Shown here: piece after piece, positions 35,641-48,102 of the stretch
Layout of the letters: the number at the start of each line of letters is the position of its first letter
Position numbering within the stretch: position 1 is the stretch's first letter
NCBI GenBank assembly: GCA_963978545.1
Contig: OZ021732.1
Span: 64,983,214 to 65,047,213, forward strand
DNA length: 64,000 nucleotides
Direction of reading: 5' to 3'
DNA from: Linyphia triangularis
Taxonomy: Eukaryota > Arthropoda > Arachnida > Araneae > Linyphiidae
Made by a program: the position numbers and the translations under genes
Notes under the pieces: generated by a model
What the model was told of the DNA's origin: nothing
Databases searched by the model: none
The model's input: the letters and a program-made list of their open reading frames with translations, nothing else

Positions 35641-36734
35641 TTGTTTATTGCTGTGAGGATTTTTTTATTATTATTTTACTCCATTTTCATCCATCGGTGA
35701 TTTTATGCTACAAAGTTCCTGTACTAGGGCATTGTCTTTATTAAATTGAAAATTTTTATTTTTTTTATTTATTTAATTGCAGACGAATATTGTACAAGTG
35801 ATTCTTTGAGATAAAAAATAAATATGAAGAATCTTCTCCTACAATTATATTTTCGGATATTGTATACTTTTAAATAGTGTTATATAATAGATCTGTATTG
35901 TGCACATAAATAATTTACTTGTATAAGTAAATTTGTCCATTAATATGTAAGGCATTAAACTTAAAAATGAATTATATTATTAATTTTATTAAATTGATTT
36001 ACACCTTTTATATTTCATATAATGTACTTAAATACTTTAAACACATAGCACTTTTCTTAATTACAGTATATATTGTGTACCTATACAAATTAAATTCATA
36101 ATTTCTTTTCAGCTAAGGGTTATTTTCGTCAATTAACCTTTAAACACGCTCAATTTGAATGTGAATTTTAATCCTTATAGGAATTTTAAATTTCCTGAAA
36201 TGCTTAGATTTGGGATGAAATTTTTTAAAAATCTTGATATCTATGAGCATAATTAAAAATGCATTAGGATGGCACCTAGAATGTTTAAAGGTTTAGTGAG
36301 AGAAAGTGTGTTTGAAAAGGCACAACCATAGACTCGAGAGTTTAACAAGAAGTTATTCAAGAAGAGTGAATTGTACTCATTATTAAGAACATATAGTTCT
36401 TAAAATGATCATATCCCTCATCAATAAAATCACATGCTTTTCGAATGTTTCCCCCTTTCCAGGCAGCACAGCAGTATTGGCCAAAGTCGGGAACAAGAAT
36501 ACTGGAAATATTTGCCGAACCTGGTCAAAACTCAAACAGTGTTCCAAACTACACGATTTATTTGAAAATAAACATGTCAAAGTATTTTTTTTTCACAATA
36601 TATTAACATGTTAAAAGTATATTGATCACAAAATATAATTTTTAGCCCTCCACCATTTCTTATACCTAATTTTTTTTAATTTTAAACCAGTGCATCAAGA
36701 TTTAAAAACTTCTAGTATATTTTATTTGACACTG
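35641..36734. other. AT-rich non-coding DNA
   Basis: Nothing identified; frames at 36383-36614 on both strands are chance overlaps. Confidence 0.5.
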
Positions 36735-36805
36735 GGCGAGATTGGGTAAGATTCATAACAACGGCCGGTTTACAATGGTCCACATCGGGATTGGTCAATG
36801 TAGAG
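36735..36805 (-). repeat. Dispersed repeat, partner of 15028-15075
   Basis: ACGGCCGGTTTACAATGG and CCACATCGGGATTGGTC at 36762-36798 correspond to the reverse complement of the 15-kb copy, with a few substitutions. Confidence 0.6.
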
Positions 36806-36989
36806 CGATACTAAATAGCATTTTTGTCCTTCTAAGGTAGTGTTAAATATAGTATAGTTTTACAGGAGTATCAATTGAATTAAATCTAATGAAAATTTAT
36901 ATGAATAATGGCTTGATTTAGTGAGGTAAACGTATTTAAAGGATTCACAACAAAATGCAACTCGTTTTTTCTAGAAATCTGTAAAAAAA

Positions 36990-37640
36990 AAAGTATATAT
37001 CTCGGATAAGAAAAAAGGTAAATGTCTTCTTTGCTCTTGCCTCCCCCTTCCCCAGCGGAAGTGACAATGGCAAGCACGTGCTTCAACCCTCCCCTCCAAC
37101 CACCTCAAGTTCGTGACCAGATTCATCAAACTAGTACAGCCTAAGCAAACGAACAAAACAGAACAAAATAGAGAGGTCCCTTTTGCATCAGTATCGCTTT
37201 CAAATCCCGTATCTTCTTCTTTTTTTTTTAAAGTTGTCACAATAGGCAAGTGACAACATTTTTTATTCTTTCAGAAAAAGAATAAAGAAAGTGCTTCAAA
37301 GAAGCTAGTATAAGTAAAGTTGCTTATATCTGGAACGGGGAATGTTACTTTGCGCTATGTTATTAGATAAGTATCGTGCCTCGATTTTATGGGATTCGGA
37401 AAAGCATACTTTTTGTGAAGGAACGAGTCCACCAATTGAATTTGTCAACAATAATCCAGGATTGCAGATCCGTGGATGGTTTATGGAATACATATATGGG
37501 TGTTATTAGGTGTGTGAGTAATATCGAAGTCTAGTGATTAGGTTTCTTCTCAAGTGCATACCAGAAGAAGTGTAGTAAGCATTTCTTTCCCTTCCGAATA
37601 GTTAGGGAATGTTTCCACCAAATATCCGGCCTGTTGAAGC
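36990..37640. other. GC-richer island, pyrimidine-biased in part
   Basis: At 37025-37110 the plus strand is C-rich (CCTCCCCCTTCCCCAGCGG). Frames on the minus strand (36886-37249) overlap and have no known domain. Function unknown. Confidence 0.25.
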
Positions 37641-39090
37641 AATATTCCTACTTTAAACGTCAGAGTCAATATATAACATTTACTTTTTTTTCCCAGTACT
37701 TTCTAGTATTGTTAAGCAGTCAACAAAAGAATCGTTCATTGATTAGGTTTTACATTGAAGATATTTTAAGTGTTTGCAGTGAATATGTTAAAAGTCGGGT
37801 TGAATTATTGTAAATAATACTGAGAATAAAATATTTGTTAGCTCATTTCTCTAACAGACTTTTTTTTTTTTTCTCTTTTATTTAAAGTTCAATCTCTGAA
37901 CTTATGAAAACCTGAAATTTTAAACTTGAAGTCGTAAAATCGTAAAATTTAATTTTCTATTCAAAATGCATATTATTGAAAATTACTCACTCATAGTTTT
38001 ATAAACCAAACTCATGATTCTAAAAATATAGGTAAACCAAGAAATATCGTTTAATATATAATATATATAAGCTACTTGAAAGTGTTAAATTAAAACTCAT
38101 ATTCGTCATTGTTTTTTCTTAAATTAAGTATTCAGCTTTTAGGATTTTGTCAAATAACCAATCTCAGAATGTTGGTAAAAATTTTTTATTGAAGTATTAA
38201 TTATCATAACAATCAGCATCTCGTTATTGTAAAAATTAAAAACGTAGTGTAAATTTTTCTTATTTATAGAATGATTATTATTATTTTTTTTCCCAACTAG
38301 AAAAAAATAAATTTTAATTTTATTATTGTCTTCTTTTTTTTTTTTAAATTTTAATAATCATTAGTTGTATAATATTTTGCAACAGATCTTTTATGGGTCA
38401 TGCTTTTGTTTCGAGCTTTAATGAGTTTTTTATTTTTATTTTTTACAAGTAAGGATTTACAAATATGATTAACAATAACAAACTACAATTAAGTTCTTAC
38501 AAATTTATTTAACGCAAATTGATGTTCCACGTAATGCAAATACTGATAAGTTTATAAAATTGGAGGGAAAAATAACATAAATAACAACATCTCTGAATCG
38601 TTAGTAACATGTAAAGCAAGAACTGACACTTTTCCTATTAAAACTGCTTGCTATAGTGCCTAAACAAAAAACATTTTTTTGAAGTATTTTGATTTCAGGA
38701 ATCGTTTCTGAAATTACTAGACGATACTTATAGTCAACTTTAAAAACCTTAAATATGCTATTTTCCCGTAATTACAATAGATTTATGAAATGTTTACAAA
38801 TACCTCATACATTTTGAATTCACGAGTTTAAGAGCGTTTTTGCAAGAAGTGACGTTACGAGCAGTTAGTAATTAAATTAAATCTAATTAATTAGTTTTTA
38901 AACAAGCTCAAATGGTACCATTCGGTTTGTATTTTGATGGGCTTTGGATCGACTTTGACAATCATGCAATATCCTCATTTAAAAATAAAACATAGATTTT
39001 ATTCTATTTCACCGAGAATGTTAAGTTTTTTTTTAAAAATATCGAAACGACGTATTCTCTACCTAGAAAGTTATGTTATAAGAGTGATCA
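37641..39090. other. AT-rich non-coding DNA
   Basis: Nothing identified. Confidence 0.5.
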
Positions 39091-39095
39091 TATAT

Positions 39096-39245
39096 TTAAT
39101 CATTCATACATATAAATTTCAACTGTTTGTACACTATCATGAATTTAGACATCGTACCTCTAGAAACGCTTACAAGCTGGGATACTGCTCCAGCTAGTCG
39201 GGCTTCTACAATTAGGCCTCTTTGAAAGTCCGTGAGGTCTGACAT
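39096..39245 (-). pseudogene. Tc1-like transposase N-terminus, truncated
   Basis: From the ATG at 39245 the minus strand encodes MSDLTDFQRGLIVEARLAG, then AVSQLVSVSRGTMSKFM. This is the start of a Tc1-type transposase: the first helix-turn-helix of the paired-like DNA-binding domain, with DFQRG and VSRGT/ATVS-type motifs. After about 36 residues similarity is lost and a stop follows near 39096. No catalytic domain is found downstream, so this is a truncated remnant of a different copy or family from the one at 29.6-30.2 kb. Confidence 0.85.
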
Positions 39246-39396
39246 TTTACGTTTTTAAAAAATACCAAGACATATACAACTTCACTAAAGCTACCTCGTA
39301 AGTACTATAATGTATACTTTTTATAAGAAAATAACCTGGTTGCTGGGATTATATTTTTTTGCTTACGAAGTGTCACTTCTTAAATGTCACTTTTGT

Positions 39397-39433
39397 TTAC
39401 AGGTGTTTCCATTAAATTGATAACCACCTGTAA
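39397..39433 (-). repeat. Probable outer terminus of the Tc1-like element
   Basis: Read on the minus strand, CAGGTGGTTATCAATTTAAT then GGAAACACCTG lies about 150 bp upstream of the transposase ATG. This is the place and general sequence style of a Tc1-like terminal repeat, and TA is adjacent. It is itself an inverted pair (TTACAGGTG / CACCTGTAA). Confidence 0.55.
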
Positions 39434-40227
39434 TTTGAAACGCATTGAAAATTTCTTCTTTGGCTCGTATTAGTATAAATAGGTATTAATTACAAAAACT
39501 GCAATTTATAATTAGAAAAAATGACCTTTGATTTAAAAGATAATGTTAACCACTTTGTTGTGTAGTGCAAGACAAGAACTTTAATAAGAAGAGTTCAAAC
39601 TTTGTGATGACAACAAAAACAGCTTTTTTGTCTTAATTTTCGATGTGCTTTAAGACCATATATTTTCTATTTTTTTAATTGATATTTGTTTTTAAAATAA
39701 AATTGTTTGACTCCTTTTTGATAAACAGAAGATACTTTAAATTTCAGTCTGTTTTTTAAAAACTCTATCAAGTGGAACGTAATGATGAAAAGTTTGGAAA
39801 AAACATTCTGAAAGTAACCTATACACCAGATGAAAAAGAGTTCTTGTACAATCATCTTAAAACTTTTTATGAGCATACACATGATAGCTTTGCATTTTCT
39901 GTACCAGGAATTATGAATGCTTAAAATAATTATTATTTTCCGAAAAGGAGTTAAACATTATGCTACATAAAAAATATCAGTTAAAATAGAAAATGTATAA
40001 TTTTTTAAAGCATATCGAAATTTACTCTAAAAGCTGTTTTTGTTGCCGTCAGAGGTTTTCAACTCTCTTTAAACATAGTTGGTTATTGGATGCCAAGAAG
40101 CACACTCCCATCCAGGCAACTTATAAACATATTACAAAATTTACATTGAAAAAACAAAGCAAAAAGAATTAAACGCAAGAAAGGAGAGAAAAACGCAATT
40201 GAAGCTGATAAATGAGAAAAATAATGA
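39434..40227. other. AT-rich non-coding DNA
   Basis: Nothing identified. Confidence 0.5.
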
Positions 40228-40390
40228 AAAGGAAAGAAATTAAAATAAAGAAATGAAATTAAAATAAAGAAAGAAGCTAAAAAAAAATTAAAATAAAAAA
40301 GAAGTTTAAATAAAGAAAGAAATCAAAATAAAGAAAGAAATTAAAATAAAGAAAATTAATTAAAATAAAGAAAAAAATAAAATAAGGAAT
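40228..40390 (+). repeat. A-rich minisatellite, about 18-bp unit
   Basis: Imperfect repeats of AAAATAAAGAAAGAAATT occupy the stretch with small indels. Strongly purine-rich on the plus strand. Confidence 0.85.
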
Positions 40391-41539
40391 AAAATCTGGA
40401 AAAATTATTAAGTAAGGGTTGTAAATTATTTAATTTATGAACGACAGAATTTTTCACAGTTCAGTTTTCAATATAACAATAAAATCAGTTACATTTTTAG
40501 ATCAAATGTATCTCAAATTTTACATTTCTTAATAATTGTAATTTTTTAAAAATTCAAACAATAAGTTTTAATAGGTTGTTTTGCATCCATATTAAATAAA
40601 TAATTTTAATTTCTTTCTTAAAAAGATTTCTATTACCAACAGTCTTTTTTTTTTTTTTTTTTAAGTATATATCAAAAGAAAAACATAATTTAAAATGTCA
40701 CCACCCCAAGAAATTATACCATATTTTACTATTGATGATCCCAAGCAACAATTGTTTTAAAATGAGATTCTGACATATTTAAGCAAAAAAAATAAATAGA
40801 TACAAAAACGAAGTTAATAATCTTTTTTTGTAATATACAATTTTCATTTAAAAGACTGAAGTTCATGCAAGCTGATGTATTTCCTGTTTGTATATCTGTT
40901 CATATAAAGGGAGTTACAATCAATAGTATTATTTTGACAAAAGAAATATGATATTTGAGGACCAGATCCTCAGAAATTCCAAAAATCAAACCAAAATTTT
41001 TATTTTTTTATTACTGTTTATAACAAGTAGTTTCGTTTAAAACAAGTCTTAAATTTTAGTTTTCTCTTCATTAAAAATTTCTACCAATAAATTATAAATT
41101 TTTGCTGAATAATAAACAACACTTTAACAATTATATATAGATATACATATAGGCATAAAAAGTTTACAATTGATACTATGAAACAAAAAGAAAACCTTTT
41201 AGTTCAATTCAGTTTTCATTGATTAAAAATTTGAGTCAAACTATTTAAATGACAACTTTTTTTTAATGCCTATGTTTTCATCTACCTACTCAAAAAATAT
41301 AATACTCCGATTTAAAATGCAAATCCACAAAAAGCAAAATATATGTTTAATTTTAGAAACAGCAAAAACACTCATTCTATCGTTATTGTAAGAATCAAAA
41401 GCAGGTTCTCTGCGACCCACTATAATTTTCATCTTTTCTGGCTTTCAACAAAATCAATTGAGATTGGTAAAAATTCTTTTTGAAGAAAACAATAGTGGTT
41501 ATTCTAATTTAAAAACGTAATGCAATACATGCTGATGCC
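40391..41539. other. AT-rich non-coding DNA
   Basis: Nothing identified. Confidence 0.5.
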
Positions 41540-41830
41540 AAATCATAGAGCAAGGAATGGGTGAAAAAAAACCCCACAAATTCTCGCTTTAACTTCCACA
41601 AAAGAGTTCGTTTTGCGTTCGTTAACCAACATGATTTAACCTTATGTCGGTATACAAAAGAGACTTAGATTAAAAATGTTTGTTGATGCGATGTTTCTTG
41701 TTTTTTTTAAATGATTGAGAAAGGATGTTGCTGTGGAGTGGTATTTGAAGAGATGTGGTTTTTAAAATTCGCTTATGGAGATGACCCGGAGCATTTATTC
41801 CTCAAATATAGACGTTTCAGATATTAAATA
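41540..41830. other. Slightly GC-richer patch, function unknown
   Basis: Contains CACAAAAGAGTTCGTTTTGC and similar words with more G+C than the flanks. No long frame. Confidence 0.2.
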
Positions 41831-41977
41831 GAATACATTAAGCTTATTTGCGTATTCTTAGAATGGAGGGACTCATACCTTATTGCAATTTTTTCGGTTT
41901 CTCAATCTCCTAATGTGGAAGATGATTACAATTTAAAAAATATATTTTGAATAGGAATAATAGCAAAAGTTTAAAGG

Positions 41978-42190
41978 GGCAAATCTTTGGATGGCGCGTT
42001 AGGCCTTTTGGTTCTTTTTTTTTTTTTTTCTAGTAAACAGATTAGAATTATAACATTATGATAAATCTAGTAATTATGATTTTGGTTTACATACTATTAG
42101 TTGATGCCAAAGCTATATGAAAAAATAATTATTTTAATTAGGTCAAATATTCATTCATAAAGTCTGACGCACCGGAAACTTCCGTGTTCT
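41978..42190 (+). repeat. Dispersed repeat, copy 2 (partner 34975-35165)
   Basis: Matches the 35-kb copy in order and orientation, ending at GACGCACCGGAAACTTCCG. Directly followed by the tandem units at 42.27 kb, so the element may extend further here. Confidence 0.65.
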
Positions 42191-42273
42191 GTGTGTCGGT
42201 GTATTATTTATGTATAATAATAAATCAAAAGAGTATCTGTGTGTGTAAGTTTGTGGCTCTATAATTATGACTT

Positions 42274-42600
42274 TATATAAAGTAACTTCCAATATGCGCA
42301 AAATTTTGAAATTTTAAACATTAATAGCTATGTCCTATTAGTTGTGTTTTTGGCTATACAATGTTAAAATTTAAAAAAAAAAAAAAATATGATTTTTTCA
42401 ATTTTTAATTTTTTTTATATATATAAAGTAACTTCAAATAGGCGTAGAGTTTTGAAATTTTCAACATAAGTAGTTTTGGTCTTCTAATTGAACTTTTTAT
42501 CAACATAATATTAAAATTTTAATTAGTTTTTTAATTAAATTTTTTACAAACCGACGTCTAATAGAAGCATAACTCTGAAAAGTTTGAAACATACAAAACA
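42274..42600 (+). repeat. Diverged tandem repeat, period about 146 bp
   Basis: TATATAAAGTAACTTC at 42274 and about 42420 each start a unit continuing with AT(A/G)(T/G)GCG, TTTTGAAATTTT, AACAT. A third, weaker echo starts near 42551 (ACGTCTAATAGAAGC). Confidence 0.7.
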
Positions 42601-43279
42601 AAAGCTCCAAGAAGTCCTAGTCTTCGAATTTTTCTTTTCACAAACAGAATGTTTAAGTATTCTAGAGGTGTGTGTGGTTGGGAGGGGGAGTATTGTAGTG
42701 AAACGAACTTGGATTTGATATTAGTAAATGGAAAAGTCAGATCCCTTAATCTTCTATCTGATATGTAAATAGTTGAGCAATACTGGATGTACCAAAGTAT
42801 TATAACGGGAAATTATATTTTTTTAGCACCAATGAAAATTGTAAAAATGCTCAAAAGATAAGGCATCTTGAACTGTAATATGATATTCCTAGGTAATTTA
42901 TTCCAAACAATTCTATTATTTCTAAGGCTTCTATAGAGAGGAAAATTAATTACTAAAATGTTTTTAATGTCCAATCTCAGTTTTTAAAAACAAATCAACA
43001 CTATTTCCTTACAATTTTCCGAATCATAAACATACATTCAATTGCATGAGTTACTCCACTTTAGAAGAAACATGTGCGGTGAGAATTTAGTGAAACTAAA
43101 CCTAATTGAATTTTGTTTCATTTTAGGGGACCTAAGGTATTAAAAGACTTTGAATTATTTAATCTAGGAAAGCAAGTGTATAAGCAAACTTCATTATTCA
43201 ACAGAAATATTTTTTAAACGTTTAAAACAGATTGTATTGGAACGTATTTTATAACATCACTAGTACCAACGTGTTATCT
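42601..43279. other. AT-rich non-coding DNA
   Basis: Nothing identified apart from a short G-rich patch (42668-42692). Confidence 0.45.
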
Positions 43280-43510
43280 GTTGTAGTTTTCTTAATCAAA
43301 TTCCAAGAGAAAAATCTTAGACAGTAACACTGAAGCAAGAGAACTATGACATGGAATTTCAAACTTGATTAGGTGATCACGTGCCGACGATCTAATAGTA
43401 TCCTTTTCTGTATACACATGACTCAGACAGCGCGCTGGCTCGATCTTATGGTCTTCCTGTCCTGAGACAGATGCTTTATTTAACCCAGTAAATAAGGTTC
43501 CTAATAGCAA
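43280..43510 (-). other. GC-richer island, possibly tRNA-derived repeat
   Basis: On the minus strand GAGCCAGCGCGCTG (near 43441-43428) resembles a tRNA D-arm region of the sort that heads SINEs, followed by ATCGTCGGCACGTGATCACC. No convincing B box or second copy was found. The open minus frame (43292-43513) is not supported as a gene. Confidence 0.2.
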
Positions 43511-43767
43511 CATGAGAATTTACTTTACTTTTCTAAATAATTATATGTTACACACTCATTTTGGAACTCGTTATTATGCTATTAACGTTATTGTTATAGA
43601 TAGAGTGTTAATATCTTTAATTAACGTCATTTTACCTTTGGATCTCTTTTGTAACTGATTAGTTCCCTTGCAGAGTCTTAATAGAATTAAAATTCCTCAA
43701 CTTTTAAAACAGATTACACTTATGAAATCCACAGTTTTATTTTATAATGTAGTACCTTAGTTTTTTA

Positions 43768-43940
43768 AACTAACTCTGTTGGCTTATTTCTAATATAAAA
43801 AGACATAAACACCTTAATAACCATTCTAAAAACAACCAGGAAATGGCTGTTGAACATAAAGGAAGCATTTTTGTGGAAGACCAAAAAACGTTTTTTACAG
43901 TTGTATTCCGCATTCTGAAGTTAAACTAATAAAAAGTGTA

Positions 43941-43971
<31 letters not shown>

Positions 43972-44175
43972 GGAAACTAACCCTCTTACTCTATTTCTAA
44001 TAGAAAAAAAATTAGCACCATAATAAAAAATTTCGAAAAACATGTAAAGGACTGATGAACCTCTAGGAACTAGTTTTTTAGTAAGCAAAACACTTCGTTT
44101 TTACAGTTTTGTTCAACATTCTGATGTCATTTTACAGTTTCGTTCAACATTCTGATGTCAAACTAAAAAATATGT
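43768..44175 (+). repeat. Diverged tandem pair, period about 206 bp, with inner 31-bp duplication
   Basis: Unit one starts AAACTAACTCTGTTGG at 43768 and unit two GAAACTAACCCTCTTACTC at 43973. Both end with TTTTACAGTT..TTC..CATTCTGA.GT.AAACTAA. In unit two the closing block is itself duplicated at 44101-44131 and 44132-44160. A 28-base T run (43944-43971) separates the units. Confidence 0.75.
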
Positions 44176-44708
44176 CTTCTCAACTACAATTGAAGTCATC
44201 ACGACTATTTTTGTTGCGGATAATGGAGAATACCTACCTCATTATCTAAATTCAATAGGTCACTCTTCCTGGAATTTTTTTTTTTTCAAAATCATATCGT
44301 TGTTCAGCGATATGCATTTCTTATAATATTCATGTGTAAACCAGATATAAGTAAATATAATTCACAAAATAAAATATGCGACGCTCTTTATTGAAAAATT
44401 TAATCACTGAAGTATTTTCTTAAAATTTAAGAATTAATAATTATCTTATTTATTAGTTATTAATTAAATAGTCTATTTTTAAAATTAAGCTAATTATATT
44501 TTCATTTTTATGAACGTTGAGTAAATTCCTTTTTTAATTTTTATCTTGGTAATTAAACTCAGTTTTATCTTATCTAACTAATGATATTTTTCATGAAATT
44601 AGTAAACTTTTCCTAAAACACACAAACAAGAATAATAAGTATTAATGGAATATTCTGTCATATAAAGCCATATTAAATTTTGATTTTAAAGTACACAACT
44701 TATCTTAA

Positions 44709-44758
44709 TTCAAAGATAGGAAAATAATTACTTAATTAATTATTTTCCTATCTTTGAA
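44709..44758. repeat. Perfect 22-bp inverted repeat, 6-nt loop
   Basis: TTCAAAGATAGGAAAATAAT (44709 on) continues TA, then CTTAAT, then the exact reverse complement to 44758. No mismatch in 22 bp including G and C positions. This is beyond what AT-richness readily explains. Confidence 0.95.
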
Positions 44759-44759
44759 C

Positions 44760-46970
44760 TGCACCTCACTGACAAAAAAGTAATAATTTATGACTCTTGT
44801 ATATATTAATTATTTTTCAATTTCATTTAAAAATAATTGAACTTACTTTAGAAACAAATACATCGCTATATTTATTTTCCTCCACATCTCACTGATGCTA
44901 GATACAACATTTTAGATTGAACTATTATGTAAACTTATGACTATTATAATTTGTGACTACTTCCTTATAAACTCACACAAATAAGCTCCGGTACCCTGGA
45001 TAATCAATTCCAACTTGACCAATTTGGTTATTTTATTTTATTTAAGTACGGCGAAAGACTAAAATACTACTCAACCAATTACTTTGTAGGACTATAAAGT
45101 AAATATTTGATTCATCAAAATGTTACAAATATTTTTATTTGACTAGAAATAAACTTACCGAATTTGGAAAAGTTGGATGTTTCTTTGTCAGCAATTATTT
45201 TTATTAACCATGCCATTTTGGAGAGATTGACAAAATGTTTGGCACCAAATGTTTTTTTTTCTTTTTTTTTTTTTTTTTCTTTCTTTCTTTCTTTTCTGAG
45301 AAAATTGACACTTCACAAACAAACAGATGGTTATTGCCCTTGTATAAGATTATTGAAATCAATCGTAGTATATAAGATATAATTCTGTATTTGTTTATCA
45401 GTATAACTTGTGATTGGTTAAATGCTTGTGTATCTTTTTATTTATTTTGGTTCATGTGATTGAAAATCTTAGTGTTATATAAAGGCGGCTAACTGTTGGG
45501 AAATATCATTTTTATTGTCGAACTACTTTTGTAATTCTATTTTTAAGTGTAGGGGAGAGTAGGGTAAGTTGAACAGGTTTTGGACATTATAGCATGTGTA
45601 TTCAAATTTATTGTAAAATATGAAAAATTGAAGGTCCTAAAAGAAACTTTATTACATCATTGAATAAAAACTAGAAATGCAATTAATTACTCCATCAATA
45701 ATATACTGAAAACTGATTTTTAAAACATTATGTGAAAAGGGTCAATATGCCCCATTGTATAGGGTAGTTTGAACCACCAGGAGGGGCAGATTGAATTCAT
45801 GTGAAATAGCACTATACACTTTTTTATCTGAACACATAAGATGAACACTGGACACTTATAATGATAGCATGACTACTAACAATTATAATGATGATTGTCA
45901 ATCCTTGTAATGGAAGCAGTTTTCATTGCTTTCGAAAGGCACATCGCAATGTCATTTCTGCTTATGTAGTTTTTCTTCTACGTCTGATTAAAGAAATCTT
46001 CCACTTACTTTATATTGCCTATAATAATCAACTTCATAGAGCTGTTCTTATTTGAATAATTATTTTTTCAACATAATAAAGAGTTTTCTGTAGAAAATTT
46101 CATTTTGTTTAAGCAATTAAAACAAAATCACCATTTTCTGGCTCTTTGGATTTCATGTTGACTAGATCTGTTGTTATCATCTTCAAATTTGAGATTTTCA
46201 TCACTTGAATAGTAAAACGAAGCATAAGTGTTTTCAGTCTCATCTTTAGAACTATCTTGTCTGATTTGCATAGTTATTCTTTCACTCCCAATTACATTTA
46301 TGCTTGATTAAATAAGATAAAATCACAGGTAATGACGAAAAAAAAATGTTTATGATGTTTTATTCTAACTGAAAATGTATTCTTACACATTTTATAAGTA
46401 AAAATTAAAAACATTTTAAAACATCAAATTTAATTTTTTGTTAAATCAATTGATTTTTAGTTAGTTATTTACCTTGAAAATTTAAATTTATCTTAGTAAA
46501 ACTTAATCTAAACTTAATGTTTTTATATTTCAATTCATTATTATTATTTTTTATTTGATATTCAAATCAAATAAACTATCTATATGTCCATCTTGAAATG
46601 AAAAAATCAAAAAATCAAATAACTAACTAACTATTATTCTCTGCCATACATCAAACAAACATAACTTTAATGATGGGGATGATTGAACATAGGTTTTAAC
46701 TTTCCATTTTTTGTGGCTCCATGTAACCATTGGCAGCTATTTTTTAAATATTTTATGTGCCATAATTATGGTGTAACATTTAGATTTTAAAACTATGACA
46801 CAAATCATGATTTAGAATATTGCAATATGTTTAGTAAAGAAAAATAATTAAAAGCACATTTATCAAAGTGAAAATAAACTGTTTACTTATATGAAAATTT
46901 TTACTTTCATATGTAGATTTTAAGTACAGTCTTCTGAAATGGCAGCAATCAAGGGAAATAAACAATGCTT
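44760..46970. other. AT-rich DNA with simple repeats and a transposon-end-like word
   Basis: It holds a T/CTTT-rich microsatellite (45251-45297) and GGGGAGAGTAGGGTAAGTTG at 45552-45571, a word of the sort seen at ends of some arthropod DNA transposons. No convincing second end was found. No gene. Confidence 0.4.
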
Positions 46971-46974
46971 CGTA

Positions 46975-47427
46975 ACAATAAGAATTCTGCTAACCAAAAT
47001 TAAGCATACTCTATAATTACCTGTCATTGAAAAATTTTGGTTCTTTAAGAATTTTCAATAATTGGCTCTAATGAATTTGATTGAAATAATTCTAGTAATA
47101 CCTTTTAATGTGTTCTCATGAATCATATATTTAGTTATAATTTATAGTACTGTGGTGATATCTAAAGTGAGAAAATAAAACTAAAATAAAAAATGCTACT
47201 GATTCAAGGTGCTGCTATATTTAAGGTGTTCCACTCTCTCTCCTACATCTCATTTTTATAAGAATTAAGGTTGTAAAAATGTTTACAACACATTAAAAGG
47301 TATTACTACAATTATTTCAATCAAATTCATTCGAGCCAATTATTCACAATTCCTAAAGAACCAATATTTTTCAATAACAAGTACTTTCAGCGTATGCCTA
47401 ATTTTGGTAAGTAGAATTCTAATTGCC
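46975..47427. repeat. Inverted repeat, arms about 141 bp, loop about 170 bp
   Basis: The left arm (46975-47115) and right arm (47287-47427) are reverse complements at roughly 85% by eye. Shared blocks include AATGAATTTGATTGAAATAA, AGTAATACCTTTTAATGTGT and AATAATTGGCTC. There is no coding capacity. A fold-back transposon or a hairpin-RNA locus are possible; the arms have drifted apart, so it is not very recent. Confidence 0.88.
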
Positions 47428-47689
47428 ATGATCTCATACACACTACTGAATTTTGTATTAGACAGGCATGTTTTACAAATAATAAAGTATTTTATTATTG
47501 ATTAGTTGCACATGACAATTTTAATAGCTTCTTATTTGCAAAAAAAAATATGCGGTTTTCCCTTAAACTTAGAAATAATGTTCTACAAACCATTAAATAT
47601 TATATAACGATAAGTGATTTCGGGACTTAAACCCAAAAATTAACGTTATTTTACCGGCAAAGGGATAAGATAACATTTCGATGAATTAG

Positions 47690-48010
47690 ATAAATTTGTT
47701 CACGTCCCCTTTCTACGTTTTGCCTGAAATCTAATCATTATGATAGAAAGGCCTGTACTTTAAAAATGAAGCCGCTTGATTTAATTTTCTTTTTCTCACA
47801 GTCGATTTCCCCAGACGTTTCGGCCATTCTCTGTTTTTATGGGTGAGACACGACATGACTAACGTGATACTTTTCCAACCTCCGAAGCTTTCCTTCTTCG
47901 GAAATCCTGAAATTCAATTGAGATGCTGATTTAATTGAATCCCTGGGAGTCATACTTTTCAAGAATAATGCGTGAGAATTTCAGTTTCAAAGCTCTTTGA
48001 GAGAGTTTTA
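47690..48010. other. GC-richer island with short perfect hairpin
   Basis: Includes CAGACGTTTCGGCCATTC (near 47813) and the dyad TCCGAAG (47881-47887) / CTTCGGA (47896-47902). No long frame. Candidate conserved element by composition only. Confidence 0.3.
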
Positions 48011-48102
48011 AAACGTATTTGAAGAGCTGTTCTTGTCCGTTGCAGAATATAAAATGGGAATTAAAATAATCTCTTAATGAAATAATTCTTTTAAAGGGAT
48101 AA

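Noticed and set aside
38934..39197. Plus-strand frame of 87 codons
   Set aside because: It is antisense to the Tc1-like transposase N-terminus and has no motif of its own.
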